DNA of 64,000 nt from Nocardia yamanashiensis NBRC 100130 (GCF_001613325.1 NZ_BDCD01000017.1:186001-250000); one strand, 5' to 3'; shown: positions 47,473 to 55,887, counted from the stretch's first letter. Program-made: numbers and translations. Notes: generated by a model from the letters alone, not told the origin.

Positions 47473-50255
47473 CCGTCTCCGATATTCGTTCCGCGCCCGA
47501 TACTTTCGCGGCGCTGCGGGATCAGCTGGTGGACGCGGCCGCGACCTTCGCGGGCGCGCCCGGCGCGGCGGGCGACATCCTGGCGGGCATCGTCGACGAT
47601 GTCGATCGGGCGCTGTCGGAGCAGCTGGAGATCTTCCCGGTCTGCCATCATTCGCCGGCCTCCGGGCTGGCGATGGTGCGGCGGCTGCGCGAAAAGCAGC
47701 CGAGCGTCATCTATCTGGAGCTGTGCGAGGATCTGCGGCCGCTGCTGGACGAACTGCGCAACTGCCGGCTGCCGGTGGCGTTGCAGGCGTTCGCCACCGA
47801 GACCGCGGACTTCCCGATCGACTGGGCGCCGCTGTCCATCGTCGCGCCGATCACCGAATCCTCGGCCGAATACCAGGCCATCGCCTACGCGCTCGATACG
47901 CCGGGCGTGGAGCTGGTGCTGGTGGATCGGTCCACCGATCACGTGTTCCAGTGGGCGCCAAGGGAAGACAAGGCCGAGGCCGAGACCAAGCCCGACGGCC
48001 TGCACGGGGAAGCGGTCGGCATCGAAATCGGCGATCTGCGACCGCGTTTCGCCGAACTCGAGGAATACCTGCTGCACCACGGCAAGGTCCGGCACTGGTC
48101 GGAATGGTGGGATCAGTACGTCGAACAGCCCTTGGCCGATGCCGACTACGACACCTACCGCCAGGTCATGGTGATGATCGGCAGCCTGTTCCGGCGGCTG
48201 CGGCGCGGCAGCACCACCGAGGACGAGGACCGTGAGCGGTACATGTGGACGCGCATGCGCGAGCACCTGACCGCCACCGGCGCCGATCCCGAACGGGCGC
48301 TGTACATCTGCGGTGCGGCGCACGCCGCCAGCCGGGTGGAACAGTTCGGGCTGGCGAGCGACGCGCCGTTCGAGATCACGCCGCGGTCGGCGACCAAATG
48401 GCATTACGGGTTGATCCCGTCCAGCCATTCGGCCATCGAAGCGCAGTTCGGGCTGGCCGGCGGCGCGGTGTCCATCGCCGCCGCCACCTGGTCGAAGGGG
48501 GTGCGGCGCGGCAAGTTGCAGACCTTCCAGCTGGCCGGGCAGCAGGGCGGCAAGACCAAGGCCAAGAAGCCGCTCGGCCCCGTCACGCCGGATTCGGCGG
48601 TGTCGGACCAGCTTTCGGGCTTCCTGTCCCGGCCGCCGGTCCTGGATGCCCTGGACGAGGCCGAACTGCTGGAATGGTCGGTCGATATCGTGCGGCTGGC
48701 CCGGCGCAACGGCTACCTGGCCAGCACCGCGGACGCCATCTCGGTGTTCGAGACGTCGATCCTGCTGGCGGGCATGCGCAATCGCGCCCGGCCCACCCCG
48801 TACGACTTCCAGGACGCGGCGGTCACCTGCATCGAGAAGGACAAGGTGCCCGGCCGCCGCGATGTGGCCCGGCTGTGCGAGATCCTGCTCGGCGGCGACC
48901 GCATCGGGCAGGTCGGATACGAGGCGCTGCCGCCGCTGGCGCGCGATGTGCTCGACCGGTTGCAGCCGCTCGGGCTGGATCTCAACAAACGGAATCTGCA
49001 ACGGGCGCTGCTGGATCTGAAAACGAATCCGGATTTGCGGCCGTGCTCGGATCTGCTGTGGCTGTTGCGCAAGCTGCTGCCGGCCGATGCGCTGCGGCCG
49101 ATCATGGGTTCGCGTGGGCTGGGTGAGAGTTCGATCCAGGAGAGCTGGGATATCGGGCTCGGGAAGTATCAGCGGTCGCTGGTGGAGCTGGGCTATGAGG
49201 GCGTTTCGGTGGAGCAGGTGCTCGAGCAGCGCCTGCGCCGGTCGGTTGCCGCCCCGACCGCGACGGCGGCCATCGCGCTCGAAGCCGTCGAGGACGCGCT
49301 GGTGTTCCTGGGTTCGGCGCGGCTCGCCGACGAGCTCGGTAATCGTGCCATCGAACTCCTCGCGGCCGAGCGGACGGTGGACGGCGCGCCCGCCGTGCTG
49401 CGGCGAATCCGGTTGCTGCTCAACTACTATCGCTCCACCGAGGGCGGTCTACCGGCCTGGTGCGGGCGGTTCGTGACGGCCGGTTACTCGCACTACTGCA
49501 CGCTGCTGCCGACCGCTTTCGCCGATGACGAGACCGGTTCGGCGCAGGTGGCGGCCATGCTGGGCTTCCTGTTCGGCATGGAGAACCTGGCGCTGTCGCT
49601 CGGTTGCGATCACACTCAGCTGGAATTGGCTGTGCTGCAATCGCATCCGGAAGCGCCGTCGAAGGTGGCGCTGCTGTGGGCGGCGCGGTTCCAGCTCGGG
49701 CTGCTGACCATGGCGGAGCTGCGGGAGCGGTGCGACGGGATGCTGTCGAATCCTCTTGTCCTGCCGACGGTTCCGCAGTACGTCAGCGGGTTCGTGCAGG
49801 CCATCGATCCAGCTCCGGGCTTGAAGCCGTTCGTCGTGGAACTGCTGTCGAAGGCGTTCGGGCGGCTGCCGGACACCGTTCTGCTGCCCTGGCTGCCGAA
49901 GTTGATCACCACGCTGAAAGATCAAGCGGGCGATCTGATTCCGGCGCTGGTGCGGGAAGCGGGACGCACCTTCCCCGGTTCGCTCCCGGCCGTGGACGCC
50001 TTCGTGCCGCCGTGGTCGGCCGAGCACACCGCGCCCGCGATACCGGCGGCTGCCGCACCCCGCGGACCGGCCACCGATCTGCTGGCGGCCCATCCCGACA
50101 CCTGCGACGCGCTCGCCGCTCTGCTGGGCGTCGAGGGCGGCTGGCAGGAGGCGGGTCCGGCGGGCAATCGCGAGGTGACGGGGCTGCTGGATCGGTTCCC
50201 CGCCACCGCCGAAGCCCTGGCGGCACAACTGAATCCGGTGCCTGCGCAGAGCTGA
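47469..50255 (+). CDS. DUF5682 protein with TraB/TIKI-like N-terminal domain
   Basis: A 928-residue protein, GTG start overlapping the MoxR stop (GTGA). In residues 50-295 four motifs follow TraB/TIKI order: CHHSPASGLAMVRRLREKQP then VIYLELCEDL (59-87), LVLVDRSTDH (149-158), RERYMWTRMREHL (255-267) and LYICGAAHAASRVEQFG (278-294). The histidines His60/61 and His285 could bind metal. The other 630 residues are mostly helical. DUF5682 proteins are linked with MoxR/VWA genes in several phyla (from memory). Probably the effector or client of the cassette. There is no signal peptide. Confidence 0.85.
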   Translation: MTVSDIRSAPDTFAALRDQLVDAAATFAGAPGAAGDILAGIVDDVDRALSEQLEIFPVCHHSPASGLAMVRRLREKQPSVIYLELCEDLRPLLDELRNCRLPVALQAFATETADFPIDWAPLSIVAPITESSAEYQAIAYALDTPGVELVLVDRSTDHVFQWAPREDKAEAETKPDGLHGEAVGIEIGDLRPRFAELEEYLLHHGKVRHWSEWWDQYVEQPLADADYDTYRQVMVMIGSLFRRLRRGSTTEDEDRERYMWTRMREHLTATGADPERALYICGAAHAASRVEQFGLASDAPFEITPRSATKWHYGLIPSSHSAIEAQFGLAGGAVSIAAATWSKGVRRGKLQTFQLAGQQGGKTKAKKPLGPVTPDSAVSDQLSGFLSRPPVLDALDEAELLEWSVDIVRLARRNGYLASTADAISVFETSILLAGMRNRARPTPYDFQDAAVTCIEKDKVPGRRDVARLCEILLGGDRIGQVGYEALPPLARDVLDRLQPLGLDLNKRNLQRALLDLKTNPDLRPCSDLLWLLRKLLPADALRPIMGSRGLGESSIQESWDIGLGKYQRSLVELGYEGVSVEQVLEQRLRRSVAAPTATAAIALEAVEDALVFLGSARLADELGNRAIELLAAERTVDGAPAVLRRIRLLLNYYRSTEGGLPAWCGRFVTAGYSHYCTLLPTAFADDETGSAQVAAMLGFLFGMENLALSLGCDHTQLELAVLQSHPEAPSKVALLWAARFQLGLLTMAELRERCDGMLSNPLVLPTVPQYVSGFVQAIDPAPGLKPFVVELLSKAFGRLPDTVLLPWLPKLITTLKDQAGDLIPALVREAGRTFPGSLPAVDAFVPPWSAEHTAPAIPAAAAPRGPATDLLAAHPDTCDALAALLGVEGGWQEAGPAGNREVTGLLDRFPATAEALAAQLNPVPAQS

Positions 50256-50265
50256 GATTCGGTCG

Positions 50266-50306
50266 GGCCGGTCGGTGCACGCGTGTCGTGTACCGGCCGG
50301 CCTTTT
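50266..50306 (+). terminator. Intrinsic terminator of the MoxR/VWA cassette
   Basis: GGCCGGTCGGTGCAC (50266-50280) pairs with GTGTACCGGCCGGCC (50288-50302) through 15 positions, two of them G-U, across a 7-nt loop, followed by TTTT. Starts 10 nt after the DUF5682 stop and marks the end of the five-gene unit. Confidence 0.9.
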
Positions 50307-50342
50307 GCATTCGCAGGGCGCATTTCCCGGCAGGATGGCCGC

Positions 50343-51251
50343 CTAATCCACCGGATCGTCCCGGAAATGGGCCCGCAACCGGCCGACGAAGTCGAGCACG
50401 TGCGGCCGCTCGTCATCGACCCGGGTCGCGGCGTACCAGGCCCTGGTCTCCCCGCGCTGCCCCATCCGCACGGTGGCGACCTCACCGCGAGCCAGGTACG
50501 GCGCGATCACCCAGGACGGCAGCACACCGACCCCTTCCCCGGCCGCGACCAGCTCCACCACGAGTTCGGTGAGCATCGGGACGATGGTGACCTGATCCGG
50601 GCGCGCCCCGGGCGGAATCGGCAGCGGCAAGGCGTTCGGGCGGCTCTGGTCGTAGCTGTCGTACAGGATCAGGTTCTCGGTGGCGAAGTCCCGCGCGGTC
50701 ACGTATTTCCTTGCCGCCCAGCGATGTTCGGACGCCACCACGGCCAGCATCTCGTCGTCCATCAAATGCGTGAGCCGCACCTGCTCGGCCGCCGGGGTCA
50801 TCTTGGTCAGCACCGCCACATCCACCACCTGCGCCAGCACCGCGTCCGACAGATCGTCGTCCGCGTTGCTCACCATCCGGATCACACTGTCCGGGCAGGC
50901 TTTTCGCATCTCCCGCATCACCGGCGTCAGCCACGACACCGTGGTGGAGCACTGGGTCGACAACCGGATATGCCGATCCCCGCTGCGCGCCACCTCCCGC
51001 ACCTCGCGTTCGGCCGCCGCCAGGTCCGCCAGAATCCGCGATGCGCGCGGCAGCAAACGCACTCCCACCTGGTTCGGCACCAGCCGCCGTCCCACCCGAT
51101 CGAACACGGCCGTCCCCAGCCGCTCCTCCATCCGCAGCAAGCGCTGGCTCAACGCCGGCTGGCTCACGTACAGCCGGTCCGCCGCCTGCTGCAAGGTCCC
51201 GCCACCGGCCAGCGCGTCCAGCAGCTCCAGATCACGCACATCCAGATCCAT
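50343..51251 (-). CDS. LysR-family regulator
   Basis: A 302-residue LTTR. The HTH is GGTLQQAADRLYVSQPALSQRLLRMEERLGTAVFDR, followed by a periplasmic-binding-like effector domain. It is divergent from the SDR/tautomerase operon with 70 nt between, the classic LysR arrangement, so it probably activates those genes in response to their substrate. A GTCTA/TAGAC-type dyad and a TACGCGTA palindrome lie in the gap. Confidence 0.91.
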   Translation of the reverse strand: MDLDVRDLELLDALAGGGTLQQAADRLYVSQPALSQRLLRMEERLGTAVFDRVGRRLVPNQVGVRLLPRASRILADLAAAEREVREVARSGDRHIRLSTQCSTTVSWLTPVMREMRKACPDSVIRMVSNADDDLSDAVLAQVVDVAVLTKMTPAAEQVRLTHLMDDEMLAVVASEHRWAARKYVTARDFATENLILYDSYDQSRPNALPLPIPPGARPDQVTIVPMLTELVVELVAAGEGVGVLPSWVIAPYLARGEVATVRMGQRGETRAWYAATRVDDERPHVLDFVGRLRAHFRDDPVD

Positions 51252-51257
51252 AAGCTG

Positions 51258-51292
51258 AGTCTAGTAATACGCGTAAATCCACGTCGTAGACT
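51258..51292. promoter_or_regulatory. Divergent LysR control region
   Basis: AGTCTA (51258-51263) and TAGACT (51287-51292) form an inverted repeat over 23 bp, and TACGCGTA (51268-51275) is a perfect 8-bp palindrome inside it. Adjacent TTATATA (51292 onwards) could be a -10 element for the SDR gene. Confidence 0.5.
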
Positions 51293-51321
51293 TATATACC
51301 GCCGGGCCCGAAGCTCGAAGC

Positions 51322-52065
51322 ATGACAACAACGACTTCTCGCACCGCGATCGTCACCGGCGGCTCCAGCGGCATCGGCTACGCGGTCGCGGCGGCACTGC
51401 TGAAGCGCGGCGACAATGTGGTGATCAGCGGCCGCGACGCCGCCAAACTCGCCTCCGCCGCAACCGAACTCGGCGCGGGCGACCGTCTCCGCCACCTCGT
51501 CGCCGACCTCACCGACGAGCGGGCGGGCCAGGCCCTGGTCGACACCGCCGTGGACGCCTTCGGCTCGGTCGACATCCTGGTCAACAATGCCGGCACCTTC
51601 GCCTCCGCTCCCTTCGTCGACGTCACTCCCGCCGACCTCGACCACTTCCTCACCGGCAACCTGCGCGGCACCTACCTCATCACCCAGGCCGTAGCCCGCC
51701 GCATGATCGACCAAGCCCTGGGCGGCGCGATCGTCAACATCACCACCGTCCTGCTCTCCCACGGCATCACCGGCTTCCCCGTCACCGCCCCCATGGTCTC
51801 CAAGGGCGGCGTCCGCGCCCTCACCGTCTCCCTCTCCGCCGAGCTCGCCCCCTACGGCATCCGCGTCAACGAGGTGGCCCCCGGCATCGTCCGCACACCC
51901 CTGCACTCCGGCTCCGACGTGGACGCCCTCGGCGCCCTCGCCGTCCTCGACCGCGTCGCCGAACCCGCCGAAATAGCCGACTCGGTCCTGCACCTCACCG
52001 ACTCCACCTTCCTGACCGGCACCGTCATCGCCGCCGACGGCGGCTACGTCACCGCCCGCCCCTGA
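51322..52065 (+). CDS. SDR-family protein lacking the usual catalytic Tyr
   Basis: A 247-residue SDR with cofactor loop IVTGGSSGIGYAV and DILVNNAG. At the active site, however, the segment is FPVTAPMVSKGGVRAL: Lys is kept but the Tyr of YxxxK is Pro, and the catalytic Ser region reads VNITTVLLSHG with Thr. It may use a different catalytic residue or be a non-redox relative. It precedes a 4-OT tautomerase gene by 12 nt, and LysR control is expected. Confidence 0.85.
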   Translation: MTTTTSRTAIVTGGSSGIGYAVAAALLKRGDNVVISGRDAAKLASAATELGAGDRLRHLVADLTDERAGQALVDTAVDAFGSVDILVNNAGTFASAPFVDVTPADLDHFLTGNLRGTYLITQAVARRMIDQALGGAIVNITTVLLSHGITGFPVTAPMVSKGGVRALTVSLSAELAPYGIRVNEVAPGIVRTPLHSGSDVDALGALAVLDRVAEPAEIADSVLHLTDSTFLTGTVIAADGGYVTARP

Positions 52066-52077
52066 AAGGCCCACGAA

Positions 52078-52284
52078 ATGCCTTACATCAACGTCAAAGT
52101 CACCCGCGAGGGCGTGACGCCCGCCCAGAAGTCCGAGATCATCGCCCGCATGACCGACGTCCTCGTCGACGTACTGGGCAAGGACCCCCGCACCACCTTC
52201 GTCGTGATCGACGAGGTCGAACTCGAGGATTGGGGCGTCGGCGGCCTGCCGGTCACCGAATACCGCGCGCAACAGGCCAACTGA
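52078..52284 (+). CDS. 4-oxalocrotonate tautomerase-family enzyme
   Basis: A 68-residue tautomerase. MPYINVKVTREGVTPAQKSEII starts with the catalytic Pro, exposed after removal of Met, and TTFVVIDEVELEDWGVGG is the closing strand with the conserved Trp. It interconverts keto-enol acids in aromatic or related degradation routes. It forms an operon with the SDR gene, pointing to a small catabolic or detoxifying unit under the LysR regulator. Confidence 0.9.
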   Translation: MPYINVKVTREGVTPAQKSEIIARMTDVLVDVLGKDPRTTFVVIDEVELEDWGVGGLPVTEYRAQQAN

Positions 52285-52344
52285 GCGCTCCCGACAGGCC
52301 CGGCCGGGTGGCTGTTCGAGGCGACCCGGCCGGGATGGAATGCT

Positions 52345-53052
52345 GTGGGCGTGGTGTCGCGCAGGGTGAAGAGCACGGAGGGGCGTTGGGCTGATCGCAA
52401 CGCCGAGCGTCAGCGTGCGGTCATCGAGGCGCTGATCGAGCTGGTGGAGGAGTCGGAGCCGCGTGCGGAGATCTCGTTTCAGGACATCGCGAATCGGGCG
52501 GGGATCAGCCGGACGGTGCTGTATCGGCATTTCAGTGATCGGATGGATCTGGACAATCAGGCTCGGGAGCATGTGGTCGAGATGTATCTCGATGCGGTGA
52601 TGCCGGTCCTCGATCCGACCGAGACCGTGCGGGAGACGGTGTCCATAGCGGTCAACAACTATGTGAATCTGGTGGCCGAGCATCCGCGGTTGTATCAGTG
52701 GATGGAGCTGGCCTCGCACGAGGGGTTCACCGGATCGACGGCCGTCATCTCCGCGAAAGACGCTATCGCGCGGCAGATCTCGTCGTTCATCACGCCGATC
52801 GCGGCACTGCTCGGGCAGACCGATCCGGGGTTGGACGTCGGGATCTTCGCCATGGTGTCGATGATCGACGGCGCGGTGACGCGGTGGTTGCGCGATATGC
52901 CCGAGGGGTGGGACGCACCTGGAGTAGCCAGGATGCTGACCGATTCATTCCTGATCCTGCTCCAGGGGCACGCCGCCCTGCGCGGTGTGAGCATCGATGT
53001 CGATGTGCCGATCGACGACCTGGTGGCCGCGGCCCTGAACCGGCCGGCCTGA
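52345..53052 (+). CDS. TetR-family regulator
   Basis: A 235-residue TetR protein, GTG start. HTH: EISFQDIANRAGISRTVLYRHFSDRMDLD; the C-terminal part is TetR_C-like (LVAEHPRLYQWMELASHE). The downstream metal-hydrolase gene carries two matching palindromes in its upstream region, the nearest starting 15 nt after this gene's stop, so it is the obvious regulator of that gene. Confidence 0.89.
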   Translation: MGVVSRRVKSTEGRWADRNAERQRAVIEALIELVEESEPRAEISFQDIANRAGISRTVLYRHFSDRMDLDNQAREHVVEMYLDAVMPVLDPTETVRETVSIAVNNYVNLVAEHPRLYQWMELASHEGFTGSTAVISAKDAIARQISSFITPIAALLGQTDPGLDVGIFAMVSMIDGAVTRWLRDMPEGWDAPGVARMLTDSFLILLQGHAALRGVSIDVDVPIDDLVAAALNRPA

Positions 53053-53066
53053 CCCACCCAAACTAT

Positions 53067-53083
53067 TGCGACATCGTGTCGCA
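53067..53083. promoter_or_regulatory. Operator 1: TGCGACA-TCG-TGTCGCA
   Basis: A perfect 7-bp inverted repeat with a 3-bp centre, between tetR and the metal-hydrolase gene. It matches operator 2 in both arms. Confidence 0.72.
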
Positions 53084-53133
53084 CTTTCTCTTGTTCGGCC
53101 GGTGAGCGCGGTGTAGTTTTGTCCTCATCAATG

Positions 53134-53148
53134 GCGACACGGTGTCGC
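53134..53148. promoter_or_regulatory. Operator 2: GCGACA-CGG-TGTCGC
   Basis: The same arms as operator 1 with a different centre, 66 bp downstream and 24 nt before the metal-hydrolase start. Two copies of an identical dyad indicate a specific TetR-type recognition sequence. Confidence 0.72.
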
Positions 53149-53172
53149 ATTATTGAGGTTAGGGACGCTCTC

Positions 53173-54033
53173 ATGACCGAAAATCCACCGACTCGCCGGG
53201 AACGCACGATCAAGCCGCGGCGCATCCGCTTCCGGTATCCCGTCGAGACCTACCGGCACCACTACGCGAACGACGACCTGGTGCTCAGCCACGCCGTCGC
53301 CTTCCTGTCGGCGGTCTTCCCGCCCGGCGAGGACTTCTTCATCCGCTCGGTCAAGCACTACCGCGCCGACATCACCGATCCCGAATTGTTCGACCAGGTA
53401 GCGGGTTTCATCGGCCAGGAACTCACCCACGGCCGCGAGCATCGCGAACTCAACGACCGGCTGCAGGACATGGGCTATCCGACCCACAATGCCGACCGCG
53501 CCGTCACCTGGGTCTTCGCGCGCATCGATCAGTTGCTGTCGCCGCTCACCCGGCTCTCCTTCACCGCCGCGCTGGAGCACTACACCGCGACCGTCGCCGA
53601 AATCCTGCTCACCGACCCGAAAGCCCAAGCGCTGCTGGGTGAAACGGAAGTCCGGACGATGCTGCTCTGGCACGCCTACGAGGAATCCGAGCACAAGTCG
53701 GTCGCCTTCGACGTCTACCGCGCCATGGGCGGCGGCGAGCGCCGCCGCGTCTGGGGCATGCGCCTGGTCACCGCCGGTTTCATCATCGGCGTCATCCTCG
53801 GCACGGCGGTCTCGCTCGTCCGGGATCGCGCCGCCTACAACCCGATCCGCCTGATCCGCAGCGCGCTGAAACTACGCCACCTGCCGTTCATCGACCGCCG
53901 GATGTGGCGGCTCATCGGCGAATACAACCGCCCCGGGTTCCACCCCACCGATACCGACAACGCCGCACTCCTCGAGCGCTGGCGCACCGAACTGTTCGGC
54001 GAGCAGGGCGCACTCACGCCCTACCTCCGCTGA
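53173..54033 (+). CDS. Predicted metal-dependent hydrolase (PF10118/COG3687 family)
   Basis: A 286-residue protein of the uncharacterised metal-dependent hydrolase family. It has two helical segments with metal ligands: ELTHGREHRELNDRL (HxxxH) and WHAYEESEHKSVAFDVY (ExxxH), resembling a ferritin-like di-metal site. A hydrophobic stretch (LVTAGFIIGVILGTAVSLV) suggests membrane contact. A function in fatty-acid or steroid metabolism is often proposed but not proven. ATG 53173 is chosen for alignment, leaving both operators in the 5' region. Confidence 0.84.
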   Translation: MTENPPTRRERTIKPRRIRFRYPVETYRHHYANDDLVLSHAVAFLSAVFPPGEDFFIRSVKHYRADITDPELFDQVAGFIGQELTHGREHRELNDRLQDMGYPTHNADRAVTWVFARIDQLLSPLTRLSFTAALEHYTATVAEILLTDPKAQALLGETEVRTMLLWHAYEESEHKSVAFDVYRAMGGGERRRVWGMRLVTAGFIIGVILGTAVSLVRDRAAYNPIRLIRSALKLRHLPFIDRRMWRLIGEYNRPGFHPTDTDNAALLERWRTELFGEQGALTPYLR

Positions 54034-54045
54034 GATGAAGCCGGA

Positions 54046-54081
54046 GCGCCGAATCACGCTGGGGTGTCGGTGATTCGGCGC
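54046..54081. terminator. Bidirectional 12-bp hairpin between convergent genes
   Basis: GCGCCGAATCAC / GTGATTCGGCGC with a 12-nt loop lies across the gap between the metal-hydrolase gene and the convergent tetR, overlapping the last codons of tetR. It can end both transcripts. Confidence 0.75.
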
Positions 54082-54608
54082 AGCGCCTCGGCGAGATCGG
54101 TTCCGGTGGGGGCGGTTTCGGGGGCGATCAGGTATTGGGCGGCTACGCCGGTGAGCAGGGCCTGGTAGAGGGCACCGGCGGGGTGGGCGGTGTCTGTGTC
54201 GGCGGTGCCGTCGAAGAGGCGGGCCAGGCCGGCGCGGGCTTCTTCCATATTTCCCGCCAGTTGTGCGCGGGCTTCGGGGTGGGCCAAGGCGTCGAAGGTG
54301 GCGGACCAGACGCCGCGGTGGGCGGCGATGGTGGTCAGCGCGGCGTCCCAGCGGGCGGCGAATCGTTTCCAGGGGTCGGTTTCCTCAGCCGGGACCTCAG
54401 CCAATGCCCGCTCCAGATCAGCGCCCCAGTCCTCGGTGGCCTCCACCAGAGCGGCGGTGAGCAGGGCTTCCTTGGTGCCGAAGTGGTAGCCGATCGCCGC
54501 CATGCTCACGCCGGCCGCGGTGGCGATGTCGCGGACCGTGGTACGCGCGTAGCCCTTCTCGAACAGGCAGGCCCGGGCGCCGGTCAGCAGATCCTCGCGA
54601 TTTCCCAT
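54054..54608 (-). CDS. TetR-family regulator of the FAD monooxygenase
   Basis: A 184-residue TetR protein. HTH: YARTTVRDIATAAGVSMAAIGYHFGTKEALLT. It is divergent from the FAD-dependent monooxygenase, 72 nt apart, with two perfect palindromes in the gap, so it probably represses both. ATG 54608 is the first in-frame start with family alignment. Confidence 0.89.
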   Translation of the reverse strand: MGNREDLLTGARACLFEKGYARTTVRDIATAAGVSMAAIGYHFGTKEALLTAALVEATEDWGADLERALAEVPAEETDPWKRFAARWDAALTTIAAHRGVWSATFDALAHPEARAQLAGNMEEARAGLARLFDGTADTDTAHPAGALYQALLTGVAAQYLIAPETAPTGTDLAEALRRITDTPA

Positions 54609-54632
54609 GCCGGAAGTGTAGCGCAATCGCCT

Positions 54633-54660
54633 AAGACATTTGTCTTGCGCAGTTGCGCAA
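54633..54660. promoter_or_regulatory. Adjacent palindromes AAGACA-TT-TGTCTT and TTGCGCA-GT-TGCGCAA
   Basis: Two perfect inverted repeats at 54633-54646 and 54645-54660 overlap by 2 bp in the tetR / monooxygenase gap. One is likely the TetR operator. Related half sites (GCGCAA, AAGAC, GTCTT) recur on both sides. Confidence 0.62.
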
Positions 54661-54680
54661 ATCGTCTTATGGTTTGGGAT

Positions 54681-55886
54681 ATGGAGCAGATGAGCAATCG
54701 CAAGGTCCTGATCTCCGGCGCCAGCATCGCGGGACCGGCCCTGGCGTTCTGGTTGCGGCGGTACGGGTTCGAGCCGACGATCGTGGAGAAGGCGCCGGCG
54801 CTGCGCGAGGGCGGACAGGCCATCGATGTGCTGGGTACCGCGACCGAGGTGGTGCGGCGGATGGGGTTGCTCGAGCGGGTGCACGAATTGAGCACCGGCA
54901 AGCGGGGCACCTCGTATGTGGATGCGAACGGTAAAGCGCGAGCGAGCATTTCGAGTGAGCTCTTCAACGGCGTGGGCGCGAACGGGGACACCGAGATTCA
55001 GCGCGGCGATCTCGCGCGGGTGCTGTACGAGGCCACCCGTGACGACGTCGAATACATCTTCGGCGACTCGATCGCCACTCTCACCCAGGACGACGACGGC
55101 GTTCACGTCACCTTCGACCATGCCGCGCCGCGCACCTTCGACCTGGTCGTGGGCGCCGATGGAGCCCATTCCCACACGCGCAGACTGGTTTTCGGCCCGG
55201 AAGCCGACTTCGCGCGGCACATGGGGTACTACATCAGCATCTACACGATCCCGAACCTCCTGGAACTGGACCACTGGGAGCTGGATTACAACACCCCGGG
55301 CACGGTCGCCGGTTCCTACAGCGCCCGCGAGAACACCGAAGCCAAGGCGATCTTCGCTTGGGCGTCGGATCCCATCGACTACGACTACCGGGATGTGGTG
55401 CAGCAGAAGAAGATCCTGGCCGAGACCTATGCCGGTCAAGGCTGGAAGGTGCCGGAGCTGCTCGCCCACCTCGACCCCGCCCCCGACTTCTATTTCGACG
55501 CCATGGTCCAGATCCACATGGACACCTGGTCGAAGGGCCGCGTCACCCTGGTCGGCGACGCCGGCTACTGCGCCTCCCCGCTGTCCGGCCAGGGCGCGGA
55601 CCTGTCCCTGGTCGGCGCCTACCTGCTGGCGGGCGAATTGGCCGCCGCCGCAGGCGATCACACAGTCGCCTTCGCGGCCTACGAACAGCAGATGCGCCCC
55701 ATGGTCGAGGCCTGCCAGCGGTTCGCCGACGGCACCGGCGCCTGGTACGCCCCGGCCAGCAAGGCCATGATCCGCTTCCGCAACCTGAACGTTCGGCTAC
55801 TCCCCTACCTGCCCTGGCGCGGGCTCATCGGCGGCGCGCCCCAGAAGGTCGCCCGCACCATCGCCGCCAAGGACTACGCAGCCTGA
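54681..55886 (+). CDS. FAD-dependent monooxygenase (group A, PHBH-like fold)
   Basis: A 401-residue flavoprotein monooxygenase. GxGxxG-type motif VLISGASIAGPALAFWLRRYG, then the DG motif LVVGADGAHSHTRR and the GD motif VTLVGDAGYCASPLSGQGADLSLVGAY. Related to TetX-like and polyketide hydroxylases, so it may inactivate or tailor an aromatic compound, possibly an antibiotic. An alternative ATG at 54690 has a close GGAG. Controlled by the divergent TetR. Its stop is 1 nt from the convergent AraC gene. Confidence 0.88.
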   Translation: MEQMSNRKVLISGASIAGPALAFWLRRYGFEPTIVEKAPALREGGQAIDVLGTATEVVRRMGLLERVHELSTGKRGTSYVDANGKARASISSELFNGVGANGDTEIQRGDLARVLYEATRDDVEYIFGDSIATLTQDDDGVHVTFDHAAPRTFDLVVGADGAHSHTRRLVFGPEADFARHMGYYISIYTIPNLLELDHWELDYNTPGTVAGSYSARENTEAKAIFAWASDPIDYDYRDVVQQKKILAETYAGQGWKVPELLAHLDPAPDFYFDAMVQIHMDTWSKGRVTLVGDAGYCASPLSGQGADLSLVGAYLLAGELAAAAGDHTVAFAAYEQQMRPMVEACQRFADGTGAWYAPASKAMIRFRNLNVRLLPYLPWRGLIGGAPQKVARTIAAKDYAA

Positions 55887-55887
55887 T

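Noticed and set aside
46344..49001. Long reverse-strand open frame opposite the MoxR and DUF5682 genes (and similar ones at 26750-29104, 22817-24841, 9410-11212)
   Set aside because: These are antisense shadows produced by high GC; their translations are low-complexity Arg/Gly/Ala/His sequence without domains, while the opposite strand encodes clear families.
43143..50255. Calling the MoxR/VWA/DUF5682 cassette a defence system
   Set aside because: Sequence shows an ATPase-VWA machine and a putative hydrolase, but no recognised defence effector or neighbouring defence genes; only a hypothesis is justified.
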